Part shown: in pieces, positions 34,001-43,975 of the stretch | Layout: each line of letters starts with the position of its first letter | Numbering within the stretch: position 1 is the first letter of the stretch | Assembly: GCA_021234155.1 (NCBI GenBank) | Contig: JAJEKV010000003.1 | Location: 19,014,386-19,078,385 of the forward strand | From: Isoetes taiwanensis | Taxonomy: Eukaryota; Streptophyta; Lycopodiopsida; Isoetales; Isoetaceae | DNA length: 64,000 nucleotides | Reading direction: 5' to 3' | Position numbers and translations under genes: made by a program | Notes under the pieces: generated by a model | What the model was told of the DNA's origin: nothing | What the model saw: only the letters and a program-made list of their open reading frames with translations | Database searches by the model: none

Positions 34001-34125
34001 TGGGAACCCAGCAAGCAGTCGATGTTGTGGTGGGTGGGAATATATGATGGTATATGTCCAAATACTCCCAGACATAGGCTTTAACTTACAATTGTGAGCA
34101 ATTTGGCGGTGGAGGTCTGCTTTAT
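31018..34125. other. Upstream of the sirtuin gene; possible unassigned exons, mostly non-coding
   Basis: The sirtuin promoter and non-coding first exon should lie here. Several minus-strand stretches look exon-like, each with one plausible splice border: GWADVDASKSQFSGLMLHEL (near 32490-32560), VIDWEDIVGKAIIDVSTS (donor at 32621) and SSGWGKITLYDNQLSSPVG (near 31500-31560, acceptor at about 31553). They could belong to another decayed or unrecognised gene, but I could not join them into one frame. A GCACTAC[AG]ACTTGTCTCC sequence is shared with intron DNA at about 28556. A two-copy imperfect repeat (GCAGATGCTCAAA) lies at 32740 and 32837. Confidence 0.35.
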
Positions 34126-34129
34126 ATAG

Positions 34130-34985
34130 AGCTAATAATGTGGCCAAAATTTGGAACCGTATATTTGTAACCTAAGGTTTTTAATGGTGTGTATAAGTAT
34201 TTGTATGTCAGTATGGTATTTTGGTGACGGTGGCAGTGGGGATTCAAACCCTGGAATGTAGGCCGAGCATCTGTTGCCCGGTTGGCCGGAACTGGTAGTG
34301 CCACCGTGGTGTGCTCCAGGGATGGCGGAGATGCGGAGGGCGAAGGTTCTTATGTGTCCTGGCTCTGGGCTTGTTTCTTTTTTGGGGTTTCGGATAAGGA
34401 GGGGTCGGGTTGCTTGGTGGGGAGCGGAGGTGGAGTCTTGTCGAAGGGGATTTGTGCCGGAGGTAAGCCGGCTGTGTTCTTCCCTTTGTTTTTGTCTATA
34501 AATTTCGCCACATTATTATGTGTCTCGAAGAGGGTGAGAAAAAGGGGAAGAGTGTTGGTTGCTCTGTCCCTGGTTCTCTGAGCCACATTATAAACCTGAG
34601 TTCTTCCAATTTCCAAGAGCGTGAGACCGGGGGATATGGTGGTTTTTCTGTTGAGCAGGACTGGAATGCCATAGATGTGAGTGTTACCTTAGGTCTATCT
34701 GGGCAAGATGTGCACATGAGTTTTTATGATGGTCTTGTGGGGTTTTGCAATCAGAGGTGTGTTGCTGGAGCGGTGGCCATGGAGCGTGGTGCTACTGTAG
34801 ATCATTTGCATTGTCAGGCTGTCTTTAGAGCCCGGTTCAAGAGTCCTAGGGCCATGAATGATGCCATAATGTGGCCGAAATTTGGAACCGTATATTTGTA
34901 ACCTAAGGTTTTTAATGGTGTGTATAAGTATTCGTATGTGAGTATGGTATTTTGGTGATGGTGACAGTGGGGATTCGAAACTCTA
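34130..34985. repeat. Direct repeat of ~125 bp, 728 bp apart
   Basis: Sequence starting AATGTGGCCRAAATTTGGAA and ending near GGGGATTCRAA occurs at about 34136-34258 and 34864-34985, with few differences. The 600 bp between has no recognised coding function. It may be a short non-autonomous element with terminal direct repeats, or a tandem duplication. I could not find a target-site duplication. Confidence 0.6.
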
Positions 34986-35091
34986 GAATAACTTCGAGGA
35001 TATTCATGATGCTTCTTATAGTGGAGGCAGTGATGATGTTGTGATACTTGAGCCTGGTGTAGATTACATCCCTGTGCACAAGGGTGATCGT

Positions 35092-35901
35092 ACCATGGCT
35101 GTTGGGTGATGAACTTGGTTGGCTCTTGATTGTACAGTTGGGTTTGTTTTCGTAGTTTTGTTTGTTTATAGTTGCAGGAGCTATGGAGACTGATGGGGAA
35201 GCAGTTGCTGGCGTGGAGCAACCTGTTGTGTCTTTGCCTGAGTCTTTTATTTCATCTGCTGTAGAGGCATCCCGTCCGGACCCTGTTATATTTTCGGCTA
35301 AATCTGAGGCAGCATTTTACGCTTTCGGGGAGTTCGTGAATAGTGTTATCAAGTTGAACCCGGCATAGGATTGGGCATCTTTGGCGCTTGCTTAAGGCGG
35401 CGACTTAGAGGGTTCTATGTACCATGGCTGTTGGGTGATGAACTTGGTTGGCTCTTGATTGTACAGTTGGGTTTGTTTTCATAGTTTTGTTTGTTTATAG
35501 TTGCAGGAGTTATGGAGACTGATGGGGAAGCAGTTGCTGGCATGGAGCAACCTGTTGTGTCTTTGCCTGAGTCTTTTATTTCATCTGCTGTAGAGGCATT
35601 CCATCCGGACCCTGTTGTGTTTTCGGCTGAACCTGAGGCAGCATTTTCTGCTCAGGAGTTCGTGAATAGCGTTATCCAGGTTGGAACTAAGGCGCATAGG
35701 ATTGCGGCATCTTTGCGCTTGCTTAGGCGGCAGCTTAGAGGGTTCTATGTGTCCATTGACAATGCCATATCTGTTGTGGAGTGGGAGCATTTGGGAGTGC
35801 CCGTTTCTGAATTGCACATCTTGCGTTCTCATATGAGCCTTGCGAGGGTATTGCTTATGCAAGAAATACGACAACTAGATGTAGTCATTAGGCATGCATA
35901 A
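35092..35901 (+). repeat. Tandem duplication (~329 bp) containing a small ORF
   Basis: The segment starting ACCATGGCTGTTGGGTGATG at about 35092 recurs at 35420 with few changes. Both copies have an acceptor-like TTTATAGTTGCAGG followed by an open frame starting METDGEAVAGxEQPVVSLPE. In copy 1 the frame ends early (35368) after frameshifts; in copy 2 it is longer (listed separately). The upstream stretch DDVVILEPGVDYIPVHKGD (about 35030-35090) may be the preceding exon. Confidence 0.75.
35512..35901 (+). CDS. Unrecognised ORF, 129 aa, possible last exon
   Basis: The frame from ATG (METDGEAVAGMEQPVVSLPE) to TAA encodes 129 residues. The first half is acidic and Ser/Pro-rich. The second half is basic and helical (AHRIAASLRLLRRQLRGFY then HILRSHMSLARVLLMQEIRQ). 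A TTGCAG acceptor sits just before the ATG, so this may be a terminal exon. I do not recognise it. Its better preservation relative to the upstream copy suggests some constraint or simply a younger state. Confidence 0.35.
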   Translation: METDGEAVAGMEQPVVSLPESFISSAVEAFHPDPVVFSAEPEAAFSAQEFVNSVIQVGTKAHRIAASLRLLRRQLRGFYVSIDNAISVVEWEHLGVPVSELHILRSHMSLARVLLMQEIRQLDVVIRHA

Positions 35902-36176
35902 AGTGGCTCGGCTATGAACTGATTTCTTTACATGTTCTTCTTCTGTTGGCTTGTGATTTTGTATGTGGAGTTGGTAAACCTTGATCTGGATTTGTATTGT
36001 GAGGAGGCTGCTTGATGTGTAATAGGTATGGTTTGCTGGTTCTGAAATTGGTTGTGGTAAATGCTTATAAATAACGTGTTGAATAACTTTGAGCAGGCTG
36101 CAATTGGTTAACAGAATTGTGTATTAGAATAATATGTTGGTACTGACCTGTGTGCTTTGTTAGTGGGCTTCGGCCC

Positions 36177-36222
36177 CCAAGCATACTAGGCATCCCTCTT
36201 GTGGGATACCTAGTATGCTTGG
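36177..36222. repeat. Long hairpin, 20-bp arms, 6-base loop
   Basis: Arms 36177-36196 (CCAAGCATACTAGGCATCCC) and 36203-36222 pair at 19 of 20 positions around TCTTGT. It could be a very short palindromic MITE end, a small foldback, or a pre-miRNA-like stem. It is isolated in otherwise unique sequence. Confidence 0.85.
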
Positions 36223-37526
36223 ATGAGCGTCGGAACTTATACTGGGGTTTGACTCCCGCTCATTGTTTGTTTGGCCAAACTTTCAAATTTCAGAGATTGT
36301 ATTTATTCAATGGTTTGCTTGGCTGATAGGGGTAAGTCAAATATAGGGGATTTGACCCTATCTTGACCTCCATTTGAAGGCTGGAATTTGATGGCGTGGC
36401 ATATGCTCTGGCACATGCTTGCATCGGATGGCCCCAAAAAATTATTGGACACTCCAAATGATAATACACCCCAAAGGAAACCGATATCTACTTATTTGAT
36501 TCCTCAAAAAATATGAAGAAAACCTGTTATTTTCAGCCAGAAGTTTTCCTACTGTTTCAAATCTGTCCAGCTAAATCTGGATTTTGTCCAGTAGGTTACA
36601 AGGGTTCTGGGGAACTTCCCAAAACAATGCTCTCTATCTATACATTTAATGTATGATAGAGGCAGAAAGACCATAGTTTTTTTTTGTAATGCATTTGCAG
36701 CTTCTTGACACATTTGCATGTTGAAACCATACCTATTGCTAATACACTCTCCATAGCTCTATTTTACTGGTTCTATTTACGTGTTCATTTAGTCACAAGC
36801 AAATGTGGTGCAGGTATGATTGAATTCTTTTTTAAAATGAACCTGGTGGCTACTATGGTAAGTGAATGGTTCTCAATATGGTAGGTTGTTCAATTATATG
36901 TAGTGAAAGAATTCGTAATTACACCAGCTAATAATTGATCAGCATTTGCTCATGACTAGGATTTGAATGGAGAAAGCCACCACAAAATCATCTTTATAAT
37001 ATCTTAGTTCAGGCTTTTGTTAGTTAATTAGAAATGATGGTAACGATTATGTTGCAGCAGAATGTGTCTTAGGATCTCTCGCATACGTATTTGAAAGTAC
37101 ACGAAACAAACATCTATTTTTTGGTTGGGGATGTTCATAAAATGGGGACTATTGAGTCGTACCAACACAATGTATGCATATATTTGGTGCCATGAATTTG
37201 AGGTTCGATTTAGGGTTTTATGATTATCACAGGGAAGCAAAGGCAGCAGTCAATTGGATTTTATAGTGGGTGGATTTCCTTCACAGTGGCTAAATTTTCA
37301 ATGAGAGAAGTCGCTGGAATAGGCAGAATCCTACCTCTGTTTTATCATTTTGTTGTTATTTTGATTATTGCAAGTGAATTTGCTATCTTCAAGAGGAGGG
37401 CGGCTTCCACCTAAAGCTTATCAACCTGCTTTTGCCATGAGTTTGGTCTGTATGTTATTTAGGTTTTAAAGTTCCATCATACTAGGATCTGCATGAAAGC
37501 GTGTAACTGGGTTTCTACAAATCATT
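36223..37526. other. No gene seen
   Basis: AT-rich sequence without recognisable coding, repeat or RNA features. Short open frames here lack splice or family support. Confidence 0.4.
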
Positions 37527-37740
37527 GAGGCTTTGCATATTCAGCCTTAGAGGGGAATTTTGCCGATTGTTAGAAAGTTTTTTTGCCCATTTCATATAAT
37601 CCCACATAATTTATAATAGATCTATGTCTGCCACATTGAGAGGCTTTGCGTATTCAGCCTTAGAGAGGAATTTTGCTCGACTGTTAGGAAGTTTTTCTGC
37701 CCATGTCATAAAACCCCATATAGTTTATCCGAGACCTGTG
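37527..37740. repeat. Two-copy tandem repeat, ~112-bp period
   Basis: GAGGCTTTGCRTATTCAGCC followed by TTAGAGRGGAATTTTGC and GTTAGRAAGTTTTT occurs at about 37527 and 37639. Divergence of roughly 15% suggests an old duplication. No coding potential. Confidence 0.7.
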
Positions 37741-38753
37741 TTTTGAAGGTTCTACCATGGGATGAATTATATATAGTGAGATTCTAGATGGTCTCGAACT
37801 TGAAACAAGATGATCTCAGACTCGAAACATAGAAGTTCTAGAAGTAGTGCGTTACCATCAGACCAAAGGCCCAAGTGCAATTAAAATCCAGTATGGTCTT
37901 CTAAGATGCATGTTTGTCGGTGCCGAAAGGCATATCCTATGCACATGTCGTATGCGCGCAACAAGCGCATGTAAAACGCATGTCGCATGTGCATGCCAAA
38001 ATGGACCTTAGAAACTAAGGTCTACATGAAGAAAATAAGCCTTTTTTGCTCTATGGCTTTCTGGCCACTAAAAAAAACAAAAAAGATCATTCATGAACCT
38101 TATTTGTGATATTGTCTCAATTTGGCTCCCTTACTTTTGAGAGTTGATGCACTCGTATTGAATCCTCATCACTTGAACATGTTATAGTTTTCTTTCTTTT
38201 GTGTTTAAGACTTTCTAAATTCTCATTCCTGCATTGCATTTTTGAACTCTGGTATGATCACAAATTAATGAAAGTTCTTGCTTGAGCAAATTTAAATTGA
38301 TATCATCCGATTTTAGTGAGAGTTGCAGTTTTTTTATTTGTGTTTATATATCAATAGAATCAATGTCTATAAATTAAGATATAAGCATAACATGAAGGAA
38401 ATCTTAAAACCGAGCATGTCACCTATGTTTGACATAACAATTTACTTACAATGTCCAAATTAGGAATGTGGTTATCCACTTGCTTAAAATGTATTTGAGA
38501 GTTTTCCCTAATGCTAGTGGAATTGTTCAAATGTGACTTTTGTGTTAACTTGAAAATGATCAACTAGATATTTTCAATGGTTGGTATTTTCAAATCCAAT
38601 TCTTCAATGCAACAAGGTGTTTCAATAGTTAGAGAACTTTGATTCTTGATCTCAACCAATATTATCTTTTATATTTAATACAAAGGCAGACCTTTAAAAC
38701 TCGACCATTGAATTCATAATATATTTCAATGCTTTACATCCGACAGCACAGGC
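37741..38753. other. No gene seen
   Basis: AT-rich. 37920-38000 has alternating GCATGT/GCGCA purine-pyrimidine repeats (ATGCGCGCAACAAGCGCATG) with dyad symmetry. Some of the 3' part may be the LTR of the Copia fragment that follows. Confidence 0.35.
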
Positions 38754-38771
38754 CCTAATCACGTGATTAGG
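38754..38771. repeat. Perfect 18-bp palindrome with CACGTG core
   Basis: CCTAATCACGTGATTAGG is its own reverse complement and contains a G-box core (CACGTG). It lies about 320 bp inside the probable Copia LTR, so it may be a promoter element of that LTR. Only the palindrome itself is certain. Confidence 0.6.
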
Positions 38772-39560
38772 CTATGATTTTCCCTCCTTTAATTCATGCT
38801 TCAATCATTGTCTTGTGTTAAGTTTTGTTGTGAATTTATACAGGTTTCTTTTTGACGGTTAAGCCGTCGGTTCTGGTTTATCACAGGTGGTAGAACATTA
38901 GGTAGTTTTCTTCCAATATTCGGGCCTTAACCCCCTCAAATATTCAAGGAAAGTTAATCTAAAAGGTCCCAACCTTTCACAACCATTAACCATTGTGATT
39001 CCCTAAATCTCCAGCATTTGATATATCTGCATATACTTATATTGTTGGCACCACAACCACATGTGATGACATCATTCTACTATTGCAACACCCCTCCTTC
39101 ATCACATGTTGTTGTGACATTCAAACTGTTAGTGAACCTGATTTCAGGAAGAGCTTTGGTAAACACGTCAGCTACCTGATCCTCTATACATATATACTTT
39201 ATTTCAATGTCTCCTTTGGCAGCAAGATCCCTGATAAAATGAATATTAAGCTCAATATGCTTAGTTCTCTCATGCTCTACTGGATTCTTGACTATTGCAA
39301 TGCAACTTTGGCTATCAGTGTAGAACTTGATTGGTCTTTCTTAACCAAGTAATTTCCTTAGCAACTAAGGATGATGCAGTATATTCTGCTTCAGCAGATG
39401 ACATGGCAATTGCACTTTGTTTCTTGCATCTCCAAGTAATTGCACCACCTCCTAAGTATATTACATAATAGAGGTTGATTTCCTTGCACTTAAATCCCCT
39501 CCCCAGTCTGCATCACTATATGCTTGCAAGTTTAAATCTTGTGTGTTAAATGAAATTACA
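38760..39560 (-). mobile_element. Ty1/Copia 3' fragment (RNase H end and start of 3' LTR)
   Basis: Minus-strand coding starts at the junction near 39560 with LQAYSDADWGGDLSARKSTS, then GGAITWRCKKQSAIAMSSAEAEY, HERTKHIELNIHFIRDLAAK and EDQVADVFTKALPE, the end of Copia RNase H, with stops and frameshifts. It closes EGGVLQ-stop at a GGAGGGG polypurine tract (39097-39091). TGTTGCAATAG follows, the expected LTR start, at 39090 reading down. The LTR end was not determined. The 5' part of the element is missing and replaced by the GC-rich repeat block. Confidence 0.88.
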
Positions 39561-39574
39561 TGATGTCTGATGAC

Positions 39575-39965
39575 GTGGAAACCACCCCGGTGTGCCATCG
39601 GGACTGTGGCCGACATGTCAATCCCCGTTATCGCCAAGTACCCCGTTATCAAAGATCGCGGCACCGACGGGCGGGCCTAAGAGCAGCCCCGGCAGTCCGG
39701 CCAAGAAGGGCAAGGGCGCATTGCTGAAGTGGAAACCATCTCGGTACATTGTCCAAGACCCGTGCTGATGTGTCAGTCCCCTGTTATCAGCCAAATACCC
39801 CTGTTATCAGCCAAGGCATGCACGATGGGCCTAGAGCCGCCCCGGGCAGTCCGGAGCGGGAAAGGGCGCATTGCTGATGTGGAAACCACCCCGGTGCGCC
39901 ATCCAAGACACGTGTTGACATGTCGGGCACCCATTATCAGCCGTGGCATGGGAGGAGGCCACCAA
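39575..39965 (+). repeat. GC-rich tandem repeat, ~150-bp period, about 2.6 copies
   Basis: Units start at about 39578, 39731 and 39881 with TGGAAACCAYC(C/T)CGGT. They contain CATGTC, CCCGTTATC/CTGTTATCAGCC, GGGCCTARAGC and GGCGCATTGCTGA. The third unit breaks off into the large inverted repeat. GC content is far above the flanks. The motif CCGTTATCRGCC links it to the block that follows. No protein is convincing in any frame. Confidence 0.8.
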
Positions 39966-40079
39966 CTCAGGCTTTAGGCAGCAATGTTGGCTCCGGGCAG
40001 TCATATGCCGCAAAAGCGGAGCCGGGGCGGAAAAATGCGGGGAGCCTAGACAAAAACCATATGAGCTATGTCCTCCAAG

Positions 40080-41460
40080 GCCGTAGTCATCTGGAAGGCC
40101 GCCCGTTATCGGCCTCAAAGACGCGAAGATGCAAGAAAGACCGTTATCGGCCTCGACGCGAAGATAGCGGCGATCTTGCATCCGGTAAAACCGTTATCGG
40201 CCCTCAAAGACGAAGATAATGGCGTCACGCATCTTCTTTCTTGCATCTTCTTGTCTTTGAGGGCTGATAACGGTCTTTACGAGAAGATACAGTTAATCCA
40301 CCATGTGCCACTCCGTGCAGTCTTGCTTGGTCGGTGCGGGTCCGGCGCGTGGAATGGCGTGTTGCCAACACGCCAACCATCTCCCCTTGTCATAAAAGGT
40401 CAGTGCTGATGTGGCAGGCTGCCTATTATCGGCCCTGGCATGAGATGAGACCACCAAGTCGGGCTTGAGGCGGCAACGATGGCTCTCGGGCGGTCATGAG
40501 CCACGAACACGGATTCGGCGCGGGCATATACGAAATGCCATCCAGAACCCGTAGTGACGTGGAAGGCCGCCCGTTATCGGCTTCCGATCGCAAGAAGAGG
40601 CGCAGTAAAGGCCGCCGCATCACCAAGTGCGGCTCCATGCGCCCTGCACAGCGATGCGGGTGCAAGAGAAACGTTACGGCGTGGTAACCATCTCTCCTTG
40701 TTGTAAAGGGCCGATGTGGCAGGCCGCCCGCGATCAAGCACAGCGCAAGAGGTTATGGCCCTCGCTTGAGGCCGAAGTCGGTGACCAACTTGGGAACATT
40801 ATGGGCCTCAAGCCCTGATAACCTCTTGCGCCTACGGTGATAGCGCACGGGCCATCGGACGGGCCTTTACAACAAGGAGAGATGGTTACCACGCCGACAA
40901 CGCGCCATTTCACGCATATCGGTCCCGCATCGACAGCAGGGCCGCATGGAGCGGCACTTGGTGGATGTGGTGCCTTTATCGCCTCTTCTTGCGCGACCGG
41001 CTGATAACGGGGCGGCCTTCCACGCCACTACGGGTTCTCGATGGCATTTTGATATGGTTTCCATGTCATATTCCTCGTGATATGCCCACGCCGAATCCGT
41101 GTTCGCGTGGCTCATGACCGCCGGAGAGCCATCGCGTCGCCTCAAGCCCGACGACTTGGTGGTCTCATACTGTTACACGGCCGATAACAGCGGCTGCCAC
41201 ATCAAGACCGACCTTTACGGGGAGATGGTTGGCGTGTCGGCAACACGCCATTCCACGCGCCAGACCCGCACCGACCAAGCAAGACTGCACGGAGCAGCAC
41301 ATGGTGGATTAACTGTATCTTCTCGTAAAGATCGTTATCAGCCTCAGCACGAGAAGATGCAGTATCGCCGTTATCTTCTCGTGCTGAGGCTGATAACGGG
41401 CGGCCTTCCAGATGACCCGCACCGACCAAGCAAGACTGCACGATGCGGCACATGCGACCC
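40080..41460. repeat. Very large GC-rich inverted repeat (foldback), centre near 40787
   Basis: Inverted pairs nest around one centre. GCGCAAGAGGTTAT (40743-40756) pairs with 40818-40831. ACCATCTCTCCTTGTTGTAA (about 40686) pairs with about 40867-40886. The region from TCATGAGCCACGAACACGGA (40494) pairs with that ending near 41120. The stretch 40265-40400 (GGTCTTTACGAGAAGATACA onward) pairs with 41210-41335. The arms are therefore ~650 bp, imperfect. The motif CCGTTATCRGCC or its complement CTGATAACGG recurs about 15 times across 39.6-41.4 kb. Truncated retroelements on the same strand lie at both sides. No transposase is seen. Confidence 0.88.
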
Positions 41461-42090
41461 GGGAAAGTGTTAACTGTGTAGGGCTCCAATAGAGAAACAT
41501 AAAATACTGGATGGAGTCGAACAGCTGGAGGGAGCTCAAGCCGGAATGCCACATTGCTGATTTGAGCCGTGATCTGGTAAGAACCAAGGCGACGATAGTC
41601 AAGTTTGTTGCAGGGATATGAGGTAGGGAGGTCCCTATGAAGAAGCCAGACAAGGTCACCAACATGAAATTTAGGAGCTTCCTGCCGATGCAAACCGGCA
41701 TAATGCCGATAACGTTCCTGTGCTTGGTGAAGATGATGTTGAAGATCTGATTGAAGAGCCCGGAGTTTCTCAAGTCGAGACTCGGCGCTAGGATTGACAG
41801 AGCCACCGCCAGCGACACTAAAGGACCAACGAGGATGCGGACCAGAGTTCAGAAAGAACGGAGTCGGGACAATGGAGGCATGTATTGAGTTATTATAGGC
41901 AAACTCAGCTAATGGAAGATAATTGATCCAATCATCCTGCTGATAACTAATAAAGCACCTTAAATATTGCTCCAGAGTCTGATTAGCGCTTTGCCTGCCC
42001 ATTACTTTCTGGATGATGACCAGATGCCAATAAGCGATCGATATGCAATAACACAAGGCCCCCAAAAATGAACTTGTATAACAAATTAGC
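41461..42090 (-). pseudogene. Ty3/Gypsy integrase C-terminal fragment
   Basis: Minus-strand coding begins near 42060 in the integrase catalytic end (HHPESNGQA, after a one-base frameshift). It runs through NQTLEQYLRCFISYQQDDWI, LPLAEFAYNNSIHASIVPTP, RYRHYAGLHRQEAPKFHVGD, LVWLLHRDLPTSYPCNKLDY and VRLHPVFYVSLLEPY. No chromodomain follows; the frame enters the GC-rich inverted repeat at about 41460. The 5' side ends abruptly at the AT-rich tandem array. It is clearly homologous to the plus-strand fragment at 62.95-63.62 kb. Confidence 0.9.
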
Positions 42091-42099
42091 ACGAAAACC

Positions 42100-42930
42100 A
42101 GTATCTATGTGATTTTTTTATATGACAATACAAAATGTAAAGAAAAATCATGTGTTCTTCCTAGTTTTGCAAAATCAATAGTGGTTCATATCATATTATT
42201 TGTACTAATTCATAAATTTACAGTAGTTTCTAGAAATCATCATTAGTTTGTATGATTGTTTTTTAATGTACAATGATTTAGCAAAATCATATCCTGTTTA
42301 ATTACATGACTTCTACGATTGTACAATAGGTTTTTGAAATCATCAATAGTTTAGAAGAGGTGTTTTAAGCATATATTGATTTTGAAAAACCAATAGTGGC
42401 TAATATCATATCTTTTCTACTGATTCAAAATTTTACACTAGTTTCTAGGAATCATTACTAGTTCATACGGTTGTTTTTAAGTGTAGATTGATTTAGCAAA
42501 ATCACTAATAGTTTATATCATGTTTAATTACATGAATTCCATAATCATATAATAGTTTTTTGAAATCATCCATAGTTTAGAAGATGTATTTTAAGCATAT
42601 ATTGATTTTGCAAGACCAATAGTGCTTCATATCGTATTTTTTGTACTAATTCAAAGATTTATAGAAATCATAATTAATTTGTGAGACTGTTTTTAAGTGT
42701 ATAGTTTTTTAGCAAAATCATTGCTAGTTCATATCATGTTTACTTACATGAATTCTACAATCGTACAATTGTTTTTTGAAATCATCAATAGTTTAGAAGA
42801 TGTGTTTTAAGCACATCTTGATTTTGCAAAACCATTCCTCGTTCGTACTATATTTAACTTATGAATTCTAGAGTTTATGATGGTCTTTGAAAATCATCAT
42901 TAATTTAATGGAATGATTTTTCTATATACA
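42100..42930. repeat. AT-rich tandem array, ~220-bp period, more than 3 copies
   Basis: A unit containing CAATAGTGGTTCATATCATA, TTGTACTAATTCAAA, AGTTTCTAGAAATCATCATT, TTTAGCAAAATCAT and TTTTTGAAATCATCAATAGT recurs with starts near 42178, 42395 and 42619, and a decayed further copy from about 42835. Divergence is moderate. No coding potential. It looks like a small satellite-type array. Confidence 0.8.
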
Positions 42931-43975
42931 TTTTTAGTATCATAATTTCAGATGCGTTTACATGCTAGTTGTCACAAATTTGTATTCTACCACGTTATTC
43001 TTATTAGTTTGAATCTTTCCAGTCGGATCCACTTGATATTATAGTCGGATCCACCTGATATGATTGTCGCTGTACTTTGTTAGCAAAGTTTTTTTTTTTT
43101 TTGTTACAGGGTTTAATTAGGTTTGCCGAAGGTTTACTTTTCTAAAGGTCCTGCAATAGTTATTCGCCTATCTACCTCTTAAGAAGAATTGCATTTTTAA
43201 CTATCACTAAAGTCTAATAATTATTGGAAGGCTATGCATGCATTCAAGGAAATAGGAAATTACAACAAATAATATAGAATATAAGTGATGTAAAAGTACT
43301 TATCTTCCGTCCGTCATCAAACTTTTCTCAATATGCAAGAGGCTCATCAAACTTTTCTCAATATGCAAGAGGCGAATGGTGTATACAATTGCTTTTCATG
43401 TATTGGAGGTTGTGCTCGTCGTGTGCAAATAGATTTCAAATTTACAAGAGTCAAAATGGATCCCATCCCATAATTTCTTTAGTGAAGCTACCGCCACAAG
43501 GTCATCGTTTATTGGACATGTATAGAGAAACCAATTGTTATTCGACATCTAATAAAAATAAAACGTACATAGTCAAAAAATAGCTTACCAAGATAGTACC
43601 AAGATAAATATAAAATATACTATAGCTTACCACCTAGTACCAAGTACGAATACAATTGGTACCAAGAAAACACAACGCATATAGACGTTATATGACTTTA
43701 CATCCTCCTATCCATCTTTTAATTACACATAGCTATGTTGACAACTTTGCAATATTTTCACAGGTTCTAATTGTTGTTTTGAACCTTGGTAAGCTTTTGT
43801 TGCATTTAATGTTTGGTCGTCTCAAGGAAAAATCACAAGAACATTGGAAGATAAATAATTTAGAGTCGCTTATAGTTACCATGTTTCCATATAAGGCAAC
43901 TCGATCCAATTTGGATCCAGTATTCACTTGAATCTTGGTCCAAATGCTTTCTACAACTTCTATTGTAGATAATCG
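42931..43975. other. No gene seen
   Basis: AT-rich. It has short duplications AGTCGGATCCACYTGATAT (43020-43060) and CTCATCAAACTTTTCTCAAT (43312-43365), and a T13 run near 43087. No supported gene. Confidence 0.4.

Noticed and set aside
39576-41473. Open frames in the GC-rich repeat block (up to 124 codons) as genes
   Set aside because: High GC lowers stop frequency, and similar frames appear on both strands because of the inverted repeat.
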